64,000 nt of DNA from Euryarchaeota archaeon UBA91 (GTDB lineage Archaea; Thermoplasmatota; Poseidoniia; Poseidoniales; Poseidoniaceae). Numbering within the stretch: position 1 is the first letter of the stretch; each line of letters starts with the position of its first letter. The notes beneath the pieces were generated by a model. It made no database searches. It saw nothing but the letters and a program-made list of their open reading frames with translations, and was not told where the DNA came from. The stretch spans positions 7,822-71,821 of the forward strand of contig DAMU01000036.1 of NCBI GenBank assembly GCA_002499705.1, in the 5' to 3' direction. This document shows, one piece after another, positions 29,735 to 40,700 of the stretch. A program made the translations under genes and the position numbers.

Positions 29735-30816
29735 CGAGATACCTCCACGCGCTTTACATCCACTTCAAGATACAACTGTGCACCTTGGGTTTCAACAGTA
29801 AAACCATCTGCACCGCTTGCTCTCAAAAACGGGGCATACCCAACATAGGTGTCCAAGGTGCCCGATGCTCTGTTGAGATTGTATTCATCCAGCATTCGAT
29901 CATGATATTGGGGTGTTATCAAATCATTGAGGGAATTGACGACTGTGAATTTCACATTGTATGCCTCACCGGAAAAAAGCGTCATTGGGCCCATCGAAAT
30001 CATGTTCATTCCAATTTTATTTCCAGAGCCAAGTGAACCGTTAATCGTGACATCACTGAGGACCAGTGAGAGACGAAACTCACCGTTTACCAGTGGGTCG
30101 ATTTCGATTTTTGGAAAGTGAGAAACACTCCATGGCTCATTTGGAAACCTCTCTACTCGAGCATTATTCATCAAAGCGATTTGGTGTTCACCCTGTCCAA
30201 GAGAAGTTGTGATTTGGATTCCAGAAATGAGATAGGTGAAACTGCGATGAATCGGATTGTTATCCGAATCAAAAACTGTAACTACCATCCAGTGCTGTTG
30301 AGTTGAGTTATGCCTCACAAGAACTTCTTCATGTGACGCTTCAAAGGAAAAACTCTCAACCCCGTATTCGGTTTCAATGGTTATGCTTCGTGCAGTTTCG
30401 TTCATCGAATAAATGCCTAAGGCGGAACTATTTTCATCTCGAACAGTGACTGAATCATACGGTGTCAAATCAGCCGCCATCGTCCAAGTTTCTACTTTTT
30501 CCACCGATTGAATCATCGTAGATTGCAATGCAAGAGTGTGACGTATTCCCGTTCCTTCGGGCGCTCCGCCTGCGACATCAATTCGGTCTTCGAAACGTTC
30601 CGCAATTCCTGTTGCGCTGTTCCAGTTTGTATTGTCTTCAAAATCAGTGATGTAGGGGTTCAAGAAAACCCACACCCCACCCATAATTGTGATGACCATG
30701 GCGAGCATCATCACGACTCCGAGAACTTCACTGACAGCCCTTTGGTCTCGTCGAAGAGACGGGCGCCAAACTGTGTTTGGTTGTGCGTTCACATACGGCA
30801 CAACCTTTGGCATCAT
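29731..30816 (-). CDS. Archaeal type IV pilin-like protein, first gene of the pilin cassette
   Basis: A 361-residue protein with the clearest archaeal pilin N-terminus in the window: DQRAVSEVLGVVMMLAMVITIMGGV, close to the R(A/G)VSxVxG pattern of pilins and their kin. About 23 residues of basic, hydrophilic leader precede it, which is long but allowed for class III signals. The body after the helix is a beta-rich extracellular domain of unknown fold. It is the first gene of a three-gene unit that reads leftwards, and its upstream DNA contains a strong GC-rich hairpin at 30833-30854, so the leader may be structured. Prepilin peptidase cleavage next to the AVSEV segment is predicted, not shown. 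Confidence 0.8.
   Translation of the reverse strand: MMPKVVPYVNAQPNTVWRPSLRRDQRAVSEVLGVVMMLAMVITIMGGVWVFLNPYITDFEDNTNWNSATGIAERFEDRIDVAGGAPEGTGIRHTLALQSTMIQSVEKVETWTMAADLTPYDSVTVRDENSSALGIYSMNETARSITIETEYGVESFSFEASHEEVLVRHNSTQQHWMVVTVFDSDNNPIHRSFTYLISGIQITTSLGQGEHQIALMNNARVERFPNEPWSVSHFPKIEIDPLVNGEFRLSLVLSDVTINGSLGSGNKIGMNMISMGPMTLFSGEAYNVKFTVVNSLNDLITPQYHDRMLDEYNLNRASGTLDTYVGYAPFLRASGADGFTVETQGAQLYLEVDVKRVEVSR
29741..29746 (-). promoter_or_regulatory. Ribosome binding site of the second pilin-like gene
   Basis: GGAGGT on the minus strand, six bases before the ATG at 29734, with the same spacing as the next gene in the cassette. Confidence 0.7.
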
Positions 30817-30832
30817 TTAGCAATTGACCCTC

Positions 30833-30854
30833 TCACCCCCCCATAGGGGGGTGA
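30833..30854. repeat. Perfect 9-bp inverted repeat (hairpin), GC-rich
   Basis: TCACCCCCC and GGGGGGTGA pair perfectly around a 4-base loop (CATA). It lies between the end of the hydrolase gene (30873) and the ATG of the pilin cassette (30816), both on the minus strand. On the plus side the hairpin is followed by TTTT; on the minus side, the direction of both genes, it is not. So it could be a terminator for antisense transcription, a leader hairpin for the pilin genes, or a barrier for the upstream gene. Confidence 0.7.
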
Positions 30855-30872
30855 TTTTGTCAATAACTCATT

Positions 30873-31682
30873 TCACGGAGAACTCTTTTTGAGCAACTCA
30901 TTTTCGTTGCTCTGGCCGATATAGTGGGAGCGCTCTGGGCCATCTTGGAGTGAGATTGTAATGTCTCCAGTAAACAGTTCATCAATGTGGTAAAGAACGG
31001 TGGATTCAGCAAGGTGGGGTTGATTGTTTTTTTCCGACAAGTGCGTGAGTGAAATACTCTTAGTAGCAGGCGTGCAAACCTGTGCCAAGAAACGCCCAGT
31101 TTGGTCATTTGACAGGTGCCCTCCTCGGCCGCTAATTCTGTCTTTGAGTGTGTAAGGATATGGCCCATTCATCAACCGGTTGTGGTCATAATTTGCCTCA
31201 ATCGAAATGTGTTCGCAACCGCGTACATGCGTGACAAGTTCATCTGTCCATGAACCGAGGTCTGTAATAACGGCAGCCCTCTGTCCGTTATGACTTGCAA
31301 CAAATGCTACATTATCTGCACCTGAATGAGGGACAGGGACGGGGAGTATCGCTAAATCCTCGCTTACTCGAATGACGTCGAGTGCTTCAAAATAATGAGT
31401 GAGTTCAGGCATGAGACCGAGCTCTTCTGCAGTTCGGTGATTTGCCTGAATGTTCATATTCCATCTTTTCTGAGAAACAGCAGCACCTCCACCATGATCA
31501 CCGTGATGGTGGGTAATGAAAATATAATCAATATCGGTTGGGTGAAGATTCAATCTTCCAAGTCTTTTCTCAAGTTGTGCGCCACTGAATCCTTGGTCGA
31601 TCAACACTTTCGCCTGTTCGGTTTCAAGCAACGTCGCATTTCCGCGACTGCCTGTACCAAGGTGCGTGAGTGTCATCGTCAT
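30873..31682 (-). CDS. Metallo-beta-lactamase-fold hydrolase
   Basis: A 269-residue soluble enzyme. The metal motif HxHxDH is at 58-63 in FITHHHGDHGGG, and THLGTGSRGNATLL at the start is typical of the YycJ/RNase Z-like branch of the superfamily, with further His in VPVPHSG, and a late SLTHLSEKNNQP. The family includes nucleases and phosphodiesterases, so the substrate is open. I chose ATG 31682 because the alignable part begins there; 31691 and 31676 are also possible and the frame runs to 31841. The gene reads away from the large DxDxDG-repeat protein gene at 31917, with about 235 bp of upstream DNA that probably holds both promoters. Confidence 0.82.
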   Translation of the reverse strand: MTMTLTHLGTGSRGNATLLETEQAKVLIDQGFSGAQLEKRLGRLNLHPTDIDYIFITHHHGDHGGGAAVSQKRWNMNIQANHRTAEELGLMPELTHYFEALDVIRVSEDLAILPVPVPHSGADNVAFVASHNGQRAAVITDLGSWTDELVTHVRGCEHISIEANYDHNRLMNGPYPYTLKDRISGRGGHLSNDQTGRFLAQVCTPATKSISLTHLSEKNNQPHLAESTVLYHIDELFTGDITISLQDGPERSHYIGQSNENELLKKSSP

Positions 31683-31916
31683 CTCAATCATTAGTACCGT
31701 GACGCGAACGGTCTTTGAAGAAACCGCATCAATTGCTGCAAACTTTGTGATTTCCTCCTTCAAGTTGCCTTTTCTGAAGGTCCAATTCCAGTTTAAATCG
31801 AAGGAATTTTCCGGTCGATGAATGAGGACTTGTCCGAACATCGCTCCATCACCCTCATAAGTGTCTTGAAAGGGTTGAGCACCTGCGAAGCGTATGCTTT
31901 GTAGGCTGGTCTCAAA

Positions 31917-34900
31917 ATGCGTCGTAGTTTAACCACTCTTCTAACCACACTTGCTGTTGTAGCAAGTCTGGTGTTCATGTCACAATTTCCAGCAATTTCG
32001 CCGGTTTCGAATTTGCATCCAGATACCACGGATGGCTCCAAGCCCCCATCGACAGATACCGACGGAGATAAAATCCCAGATGTCCATGAAAATCTGTTTG
32101 AGGAATGGATGAATTGGAGTACTGTTGATGGCCGAATCATTGTCATGCCAGGCATGGACAGTAACAATGCGTCCGATGCATTGGTGGATAATGACCGAGA
32201 TGGTTTGAATGCTACCGAAGAATTTTGTTGGCCTTATCCCGCAAATTGTACTGCTCCTGGATTCCCTCGCGGACTGACTGGGGTTGTAGACAGTGAGGGT
32301 GAGCGCAGTTATCTTGACCCTCGTGTCTCTGATACAGATGGAGATGGAATGCCTGATGGATATGAAGCATACATGTGTGAACGCGTTGGCGGTTTCAACA
32401 TATTTTCGCTCAAGTATGAGTGCCAAAACTTCGACCCTCTAAACGGATCTGATGTTTACGATGATCCTGATGAAGATGGATTTGACGTTAATCGAGACGG
32501 CGTATTATCAACCACTGAACGCTTTTCATCTCCGGAGGAATACATTTACGGAGCGCCATTGAATCATACGACTGAATTGGACGGCATGTGGTGCTCTGCA
32601 ACATTACCTGAAGGCTCAGTCTTCAAGAACTGGCCATTTATTCCAACCGGCCCTAATGCTACTTTCACAAATCTACTCTCAGCATGTACTGAGAATGCCA
32701 CGATGGTCATTGACGAAGACATTTGGCTAGGAACTGACCCTCTTCTTGCAGACTCTGACCGCTACCATTGGGATGGCTTTTCAATTCGCAGACTTTTCCC
32801 TTCTTTCGGAGATGGGATTCCAGATGGATGGGAAGTCCATTTCGGCCTAGAACCACTTAACCGGACCAATGCTCTTCTCGACCCAGACTTGGATGGTTGG
32901 GATGCGAACCGAGATGGGGGAGTCTCTCCGGATGTAAGTCGTACGTTAACAGCACTGGCATTAGGTGAATCATTGTCTACATTGGAAGAGTACTTCGTCC
33001 ATGAGGATAATGGAAACTCCGTACTTCCTGGTATGAAATCAGTTCTCCTTGGCAACCAACTTGATACTCACGAATCAATGCCTCTGAGCTTTGTCACACC
33101 TGCTGAAGAAATGAGCCTCATACATTACGATCTTCGTGATTTAGAAAGTGATGGGACGATGCTTTATGCAACAACTCGATACGGCGTAACGGTTTTTGAT
33201 TTTGAACAGTCCGTGAATTATGATCATTGGATGCCTCAAGGTGTTGAGTTGCATGAGTCTCTTCTTCTTTCCTTACAAGATACCAGTTTTGCTTTAGCCC
33301 TTGCAACAAATGTTGGATTGGCAGTCGCCCCTCTTCAAGCCAATGGTGATCTCGCTCCTCTGGAAAGTTGGTCATGGTCGCTATCTGAAGAAATTCACGC
33401 ACTTGCCGCATTGAACATTGAAGGTCAAAATCAGCAAATCCTCGGCTTAGGTCAATCCGGTCAAGGAGCTGTTTTTGAAGTCACCACATTATCACAAATC
33501 GCTCAACAATATTCCATTGCGGTAGGACTTGAAACAGCCCTTAGTCAATCGAATGCAAGCGTAACTAGCATTGCACATGGTGCAGCAGGTGGAGGAAATA
33601 ATACGCTCTATGTCGGAACCGATAGAGGGTTAATTATCGGTGAGACTTCAACGGCCCGTGGTATGTTTGAACCGACTTGGCGATTTTATTACACCCCCGA
33701 AGTGACGCCGTATCCAACAGCAATCGATGAAATTCGCTCTCTCTCTCTGGGCATGGTTGCCAATCCGGCAGAGGTTCGAACGATGGTGCTTGATGGACCT
33801 ACACCCAGCAATGCTCAGGTCTTGTGGTTTGGAACTCCTTCTGGAGTTCATATGATGAATCTCCTTGACAATTCGATTTCACACAGTGGATTATTGGAGC
33901 ACCCTGGAGTCGAAGGCAAATACCTGCGTGAATACAATAACGTCCATTCAATTCTCCCTACTGGTGATGAACTTTTGATTGGTTCAGACAAGGGGCTTTG
34001 GGCTATTTCCGGTGATTATTCTGCAGTCTATGGCTTCCAAAACCAGGAAACAGTCTATGGAGAAATTGTCACTATCCAAACAATTACAGTTGATGAAAAT
34101 ACAACAATTTACACTGGTTCCGCACCAGGGAAATACGCAAATCTTGAATTGATGAACCCTGGAGCAAATGATTCCGATAATGATGGTATGCCGGATGGTT
34201 GGGAAGTCGCCAATGGTTTGGACCCAACAGATCCTTGGGACTCACTTTTTGATATGGATGGAGACGGTATAGACCTCGACCAATCAGGTGATGGTTTCTT
34301 AGAACGACTTTGGACGAATTTAGACGAGTATCGATTCGTTAGTCAGACGACTGCAGGCTACAATTCAACCAATCCGAAAGCGGGTGATACCGATGGTGAT
34401 GGATTGGGCGATGGTAGTGAGTACTTTGGGTTCTTTTACGAAAATTCTACTCTCTGGTGCCACTATACGGTCCAAATGGAATACATTTGTGATGATGCAG
34501 CCGGACAAGCAGCGAATGCGACTTATCTCGGTCTTTCCAGCAGCGACAGAGGTACTGACCCAACAAATTTCGACAGCGATGGTGACGGCATGCCTGATGG
34601 ATGGGAAATACACCATCGACGATGGATTGGTTCTTCGTTTACCGGTGGTAATAACTGGACTCTGGACCCGAATCGCGCCGAAGATGCAAATTGGGATGCA
34701 GACCGTGATGGTTTAGCAAATCTATGCGAATATCAGTGGTCGCTTGTACGAAGTGCAGCAATTGAAGGCTTGTTACTCGAATCTCATGGAGAAACGGTCA
34801 ATGCGAGTCTGGATTGGTTTGATGCTGACCCAAACAACATTGATTCTGATGGTGATACGTTGCCTGATGGTTGGGAATCTGGCGGCGCTTGCACTTGGGA

Positions 34901-37670
34901 CCCTTCTCGCCAAGGTGTGAACCCGCTCAACGCCTCAGACCTCTTTGAAAATCCAGATGGAGACGGATATGACATCAATCATGATGGAGTCTTAGACGAC
35001 AACGAAGCCTTTGTCAACTACTTAGAATTCCATATTCGTTCTGACTTATTCAGTGGTAATCAGACCCTTGATGGTGTGGCTTTACCTAACGGATTCTCAA
35101 CTGACCTCTTTTCGAATGTCAGTTCATTTGGAATTCCAGAAGCGAACTTTGGTGAACGTGCATCAGGCTCAGTCACCGCCCTTCAATCAATTACTGATGT
35201 TGGCTCATCTGACCCATTCAACGCAGATTCGGATTCAGATGGAATGCCGGATGGATGGGAGATTTGGTTTGCTCGCTGGAATGTTCTCGATGATGGATGG
35301 ACGTTGAATCCTCTTGATTCATCTGACCGTTGGGAAGACGCAGATGACGATGGAATGGCGAATTGGGAAGAATACAATGCTATCTCTCCTGAATATACCG
35401 AAACAGATCAAAATCGTTCAGCTCCACAATGGTTTGTCACAACCGTCGGTTCAGCATTTGCTTTGCAACAATGGCCTGGTAACTCTGTTGAGTTCTCCTT
35501 TGGTTCATTCATCACTCAAGACCAAGTGAACCTTACCGGATGGACATGTGACCCAAACAATGTCGACACAGATGGGGATGGCATGATTGATGGCATAGAA
35601 CAATTGTTCACCTCATGGAATCTCACCGCCGAAACTTGGACGCTTAATCCGTTGGTTGCAGGCGATGGTGATTTCGATGGAGATGCGGATGGGCTGATTG
35701 ATAGCCAAGAATTTGCAATCGCTGTCGAGGCCCCAACCAATGGTTTAGAGCACCCCTCAGATGCTCCTCTGCTCCACCTTGATGGAGATGTCCAACAGCC
35801 TACTGAGAAGGCACAACGGGTGTTTAACATTCTCATCACCAAAGAGACACGAGGTAAGCGTCTGTTAAACGACTTCAACGACTGGCAAGCAGGAGTTCCT
35901 CCAAATGCGATTCTCTCGACACTTCTTGGAATGTCTGATCCAACAAATCCTGACACAGATGACGATGGCATGTATGACGGTTTTGAGTATTGGTTCACCG
36001 AATGGGATCTAGAAGAAAACCGATGGAGTATGAATCCACTCATCGACAGTGACGTTAATCTTGATACGGATGGCGATAGTTTCGATTGCGATGGTGATGG
36101 GAATATCTCGATGGAGGAACGTTTCTCCAATTTACGTGAATGGGAGTCTCGCACATATGGGAAATACCTCGAGCGTTTCTCGGTCCCAGTTGACAAAGGA
36201 ATCGTTAACTTTGGCGATGACGCTATGCAGGCTTACATGGAAGAACAGGGCATGAATCTTCTTCAAGCGCAGCAAGCACTGTACACTGATTTCGCATCCA
36301 AGAGTCAATCGAGTGCAGACAGAATGGCCATGATCAATGAATTTAATCAAGATAATTTCAATCGCACTTTACTTGGAATCTCAGACCCAACCAATTCCGA
36401 TTCTGATTCTGATGGAATTGAGGATGGATGGGAATATTGCTATGCTGTCTTCGGCATGGAAGATCCTACGACCATCAACCACTGGGCTGCAAACCCTCTC
36501 AACCCTTGGGATGTTAATTACGATGGAGACCGTGATGGATGGTATGGCCGTACCGTCTTTGACCAGCCTGCCACGCAAGGCAGTTGGTCAGGTCGAGTAT
36601 TTACTCCCGGAACCGCAGTCGTTCAGTCTGGACTTGGCGATTTGCCTTTCACTAACTGGATGGAATGGGATAACATGACGCGTCCTGATTTGAACGATTC
36701 AGATGGAGACAGTATTTCCTATTCAACAGTAGTCTCGAACGGAGCAGTTGTTTACCATCAGCAAGATTTCAATTTATCAGATGGTCGGGAGGTGTTCAAG
36801 TATGGAATTAACCCGAGTGATAATGATTCTGATGGCGATATGCTACCAGACTGGTATGAGTATTCGAAAGCTTGGAATGAATCAAACGACAACTTTAGTT
36901 CGTTTTTACAAATTCAGGTTATTTGGATTGATGCTGCTACTGGAGGTGCATGTTCCACCGATACAAATTCCTGTCTTCCTCTATCCCAGCAAGGAGCCAA
37001 TGGAATACTTTCACGTCCAAATCTCGCCTCGACTTGGTTTACTTTGAATCCTGCCGATCCCGTAGATGCTAATTACGACCCTGACCAGGATGGAAATTGG
37101 GATTGCAGTGGCGCAGGATGTGTCTATGAGCCTTATACGAATTTCCAAGAATTTTTCAGTATCACTGACACTGACCTCTCCTCGCCTAATGCGGTGCGAC
37201 TTAGCGGAATGATCTATGATGGCGAAGTTGTATTGGAGTGGTGGCAGTTAAGGGCAGCACTCTTGAAGCTCGATTCATCCGGAGTAAGTAGCGAAAATTA
37301 CTTGAAAATGGATAAATCCTTTGCCAATGATATTCGATTTGCTTACATCGTCGATGACAGAGATACGAATTTCCTCGTTCTTGATTCCAGTGATGATGTA
37401 ATTCATTTGGCAGGAAATCGAACCGATTCATGGGATATGTATTATGTCGGTTCGCCAAATACTGCACCTGTGAGGGCCGTCGGTGAACATGAATTCGGAT
37501 GGTATCTGCTCGACTTAGACAACGACCACATCGCAGAGGGTACTGACCCTACGAACTGGGATACAGATGGTGATTGGATGGTTGATTGGTTTGAAGTTCA
37601 TGATGATGAAGAAGACGGAATTCGTGGAGATTCTTCACCGATTCGTTATGATTCTCGTCAAACTGGATGA
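31917..37670 (+). CDS. Giant secreted DxDxDG-repeat (thrombospondin-3-like) protein
   Basis: A 1,917-residue exported protein with a signal peptide at residues 1-28. Its main feature is about thirteen copies of a calcium-loop motif, DxDxDGMPDGWE, spread along the chain; examples begin near residues 751 and 885, with others near 140, 300, 980, 1105, 1220, 1345, 1497 and 1885. After most copies comes W(T/S)LNPxxxxDxxxDxDGDG, so the repeat unit is about 55-120 residues with two Asp-rich loops. A segment at about 400-740 looks like a propeller or WD-like domain (LYVGTDRGLIIG, LLIGSDKGLWAI). There is no C-terminal membrane helix, sorting signal or tail, so the protein is probably released or held by a partner. 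The gene at 37742 follows 71 bp later and is a good candidate for that partner. It is likely a Ca-binding adhesin or surface-layer component. Confidence 0.8.
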   Translation: MRRSLTTLLTTLAVVASLVFMSQFPAISPVSNLHPDTTDGSKPPSTDTDGDKIPDVHENLFEEWMNWSTVDGRIIVMPGMDSNNASDALVDNDRDGLNATEEFCWPYPANCTAPGFPRGLTGVVDSEGERSYLDPRVSDTDGDGMPDGYEAYMCERVGGFNIFSLKYECQNFDPLNGSDVYDDPDEDGFDVNRDGVLSTTERFSSPEEYIYGAPLNHTTELDGMWCSATLPEGSVFKNWPFIPTGPNATFTNLLSACTENATMVIDEDIWLGTDPLLADSDRYHWDGFSIRRLFPSFGDGIPDGWEVHFGLEPLNRTNALLDPDLDGWDANRDGGVSPDVSRTLTALALGESLSTLEEYFVHEDNGNSVLPGMKSVLLGNQLDTHESMPLSFVTPAEEMSLIHYDLRDLESDGTMLYATTRYGVTVFDFEQSVNYDHWMPQGVELHESLLLSLQDTSFALALATNVGLAVAPLQANGDLAPLESWSWSLSEEIHALAALNIEGQNQQILGLGQSGQGAVFEVTTLSQIAQQYSIAVGLETALSQSNASVTSIAHGAAGGGNNTLYVGTDRGLIIGETSTARGMFEPTWRFYYTPEVTPYPTAIDEIRSLSLGMVANPAEVRTMVLDGPTPSNAQVLWFGTPSGVHMMNLLDNSISHSGLLEHPGVEGKYLREYNNVHSILPTGDELLIGSDKGLWAISGDYSAVYGFQNQETVYGEIVTIQTITVDENTTIYTGSAPGKYANLELMNPGANDSDNDGMPDGWEVANGLDPTDPWDSLFDMDGDGIDLDQSGDGFLERLWTNLDEYRFVSQTTAGYNSTNPKAGDTDGDGLGDGSEYFGFFYENSTLWCHYTVQMEYICDDAAGQAANATYLGLSSSDRGTDPTNFDSDGDGMPDGWEIHHRRWIGSSFTGGNNWTLDPNRAEDANWDADRDGLANLCEYQWSLVRSAAIEGLLLESHGETVNASLDWFDADPNNIDSDGDTLPDGWESGGACTWDPSRQGVNPLNASDLFENPDGDGYDINHDGVLDDNEAFVNYLEFHIRSDLFSGNQTLDGVALPNGFSTDLFSNVSSFGIPEANFGERASGSVTALQSITDVGSSDPFNADSDSDGMPDGWEIWFARWNVLDDGWTLNPLDSSDRWEDADDDGMANWEEYNAISPEYTETDQNRSAPQWFVTTVGSAFALQQWPGNSVEFSFGSFITQDQVNLTGWTCDPNNVDTDGDGMIDGIEQLFTSWNLTAETWTLNPLVAGDGDFDGDADGLIDSQEFAIAVEAPTNGLEHPSDAPLLHLDGDVQQPTEKAQRVFNILITKETRGKRLLNDFNDWQAGVPPNAILSTLLGMSDPTNPDTDDDGMYDGFEYWFTEWDLEENRWSMNPLIDSDVNLDTDGDSFDCDGDGNISMEERFSNLREWESRTYGKYLERFSVPVDKGIVNFGDDAMQAYMEEQGMNLLQAQQALYTDFASKSQSSADRMAMINEFNQDNFNRTLLGISDPTNSDSDSDGIEDGWEYCYAVFGMEDPTTINHWAANPLNPWDVNYDGDRDGWYGRTVFDQPATQGSWSGRVFTPGTAVVQSGLGDLPFTNWMEWDNMTRPDLNDSDGDSISYSTVVSNGAVVYHQQDFNLSDGREVFKYGINPSDNDSDGDMLPDWYEYSKAWNESNDNFSSFLQIQVIWIDAATGGACSTDTNSCLPLSQQGANGILSRPNLASTWFTLNPADPVDANYDPDQDGNWDCSGAGCVYEPYTNFQEFFSITDTDLSSPNAVRLSGMIYDGEVVLEWWQLRAALLKLDSSGVSSENYLKMDKSFANDIRFAYIVDDRDTNFLVLDSSDDVIHLAGNRTDSWDMYYVGSPNTAPVRAVGEHEFGWYLLDLDNDHIAEGTDPTNWDTDGDWMVDWFEVHDDEEDGIRGDSSPIRYDSRQTG

Positions 37671-37741
37671 CATTTGTCATTTGACTCGTAGGGGCATGAT
37701 TCAAAGGCCATAGGCTCTAAGCCCTGTTAGGGGGAGCGTAT

Positions 37742-40700
37742 ATGCAGAACGATTTGTCGAACGGGCGCGGCGTAATGTTTGTACTGTTCTTCATAATGGT
37801 ACTCGCTCCAATGGGTCCTATGGCGGATGTCGTTGTCGGTTCTGCTGACGCAACAGGGGTTTCACGCCACGTTTACTCGCTCCATGATGGGTCAACAGAG
37901 TATGTAGCACTGTATCAAGGTGCAAACCCTGACACTGGTGCTATGGTATCCTTACCGAAAGGTGCCCTTGTTACTGACGTTTCTCTCACACTTTCCGGCG
38001 CCTCTGCTACGGGATGGAGTCAAACTGCTACTGATGACCGAGATGAATGGATTTCTGGTTCTTCATCAGCTACGGATGACCGAAGCGACGAGTTAGGACT
38101 TGCTTTTTCAAACCGTTCGACAACATTCTTCCCTCATGGTTATGATGAAGTGGAGCATCCTTCCTCCGATGCATGGCTCGATAATGGATCATACGCTATC
38201 CGTCAGCCTCACACTTCAAATTCTACAGAAAGCAGATTTTCCCAGCAAGCTCTCAAAACGTCGTCAAGTTTGATGAAACAAAGCCAAGGAGCGATTTTGA
38301 AACACCACGATTGGCTTTTCATGTCGACATGGAGTTCTTCCTCATTCCATAACATCGTTCACAGACTTTATCCAAATAACGCAACGAAGGAATCCGTCAT
38401 TACACTTGACCAAGGACAGTGCACCATTGCCAGCCTTCACCCAAGTTCATATTATGGAAGTTATGGTTTCCGTGACTGGACAATCACTGATGATGAGCGT
38501 ATGTTTGCGATTCTTTCTGGATATCGATACCATTACTCTTCTTCAGCTCCAACTCAATATCACCGCGTACTTGAGATGGACATTTCTCGTGACGATACAT
38601 GGACCTGTATCGATTCATATGACGTCTCTCCGCAGTACTCAGACTACACCGCTATTGCGTATGACCGGACATCCGATGAAGTTTGGATTGTTCACAACGC
38701 TCAGCGCCGCATCGTTCCTTACACTTTTGGCGACCAGCCAGACGGTCAATACACTCGTGGCCAAGATATGTATTCGTATTCTTCATCATCCGGAAGTTCT
38801 TGGGAATGTGGAAAAACCGGCCAACAAGTGCGTGGTTTGGAAGTAAACCAAAGCACTTTTTTCATGCGTTGCCAAAAGGGCACCTCGAGTCAAGACAAAG
38901 ACCAGCTTGAGGCTTGGACTATTTCCGGTACATCCACTTCTCTCGTTCCGCAATCGGGTACTCGATTGCTTTCAACTCTCGGTTATGGATTGCAATATGA
39001 TGGGTCTCGATTCGTTACTGTAGACTGCGGGTATTCGACTTGGTCTTCTGCAACTTTGTATTACCGTGAATACGGCACAGGATGGCAGTTCAAGACAACA
39101 CCTGCTCCGGGAACGACTACGTGGTATGGCCCTGTAACTGAATCATCAGATCCGATTTTAATGGTAAATATGCAAACATATTCTTCTGCAGCCTCCATTG
39201 GTGATAGAGTCGATTACTGGGTTTCTGCTGATAATGGAACGCATTGGGAATCTGTGGAATCAAATTCGACCATTCATTTTTCATACCCCGGAACTGAATT
39301 AGTTTGGAAAGCTCAGTTGATTGGTTCTACTGCAGTATCTTGGTGGGTGGACTTAGAATATTCGACAGAATATGCATCCTCTGGCAGTTGGACTTCACCG
39401 CCGTTTACTACGGGTACGAAAATTGGGAAGGTGAAGCCGAATTGGGTTGCTGATGTTCCTTCTGGAACTTCTGTAGTCGTTCAAGTTTCGAATGACAACG
39501 GTTCGACATGGCTTCCAGCAACAAATAACCAAGAGGTAAGTTTCCCATCAACTGAGGCTGGAAATACAATCAAATATGCAGTAAGTTTGTCAACAACCGA
39601 TGTTTCTCTCTCCCCCTTGATTGATTCAATCACGATGGAATACGAAGAAGGATATCCTGACCGTCCGAAACTGGATATCGGAAATGATTTGGTTTGGGAT
39701 TGGGAATCTCTTCTTTTCCTGAATGAATCAGCAGTAACTGCCTCTGACCAATCCGTAGTGAATGATGAAGTTCAGGCACAACCAACGCTCGTTCAAGCGT
39801 TTAATTCGTTTATTCCTCAAAACGGTGATGGCGACGTGCTTATTCCTATTGCAGTCAAAGCAGCCTCATCCGGTAGGGTGAAGATTTCCAACATTGACAT
39901 CGCCTACAAAATGCAAACACGTGCAATTGACGCTTCACTCGAAGGAGGTCTTCTTTCGCCTGATGGTATATCTCGAAATTTACAGGTTCGTATCGCACCT
40001 GGTGATGAAGTTGACAGAGTGACTGAATCGCTTATTGCTCTAAATAATTCATACGGCGAAAATCCAGCGTTTGATTGGCAGCGTGGTGATACATGTTCTG
40101 TAATTAGTGATGCCGGTGGCATTGTTCAATTCGATGTAGCAAACTGTACTTCAACAATGGACTCATTCGGCGAAGTTACGATTCGAATACCGGTAGCTGT
40201 AAACTGGACTTGGGATGACGAAAGCAGCATGCAGGCCTTGATTACAGTCGAAGATGACCTCGGACAGGCAGTATCTGCTTGGGAAACTGAAGACTTGGAT
40301 ATCATTGTTGAAAATGACATTCAACTTGATGGTCTACGTGTTTTCGAGGAAACTGGACGTGAGCTCTACTCTCAAGACTGGGTGCGAGGCGGATTCAATC
40401 TCTCATTCACTGGTCAGATATTTTTCCAAAATTCTCAACTCACGCCTTTGGGTGGACAATTCGCACTACGAGTCCTCGGACAAAACGTGACGTATGATGG
40501 CGATCCTATCGGGGAGCCTATTCTGTTGGCCCAAGAACAGAATCCAGCATTTGGTGAATACAATATCACTTTCCAATCACCGCTTGAATCCTCACCAGGA
40601 GGAATGGTTTTCTATGTCGAGGCTATTCAATTGAAGAACGGCTCAACCTTTGCTAACCCGGGATACAATACCATACGACTGGTTTTAGATGGCAACTCCC

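Noticed and set aside
31683..31841. Longer N-terminus of the metallo-beta-lactamase-fold hydrolase
   Set aside because: Family proteins begin at the THLGTGS strand; the extra part is not like any domain and would use up the divergent promoter region.
35516..36196. 226-codon open frame on the minus strand inside the DxDxDG-repeat gene
   Set aside because: Complement of Asp/Gly-rich codons gives Ser/Pro/Val-rich low-complexity protein; no domain or start signal.
31917..37670. Periodic DNA repeats that could be mistaken for a CRISPR array
   Set aside because: The repetition is of protein motifs with varied codons and linkers, in an open frame; repeats and spacers of constant length are absent.
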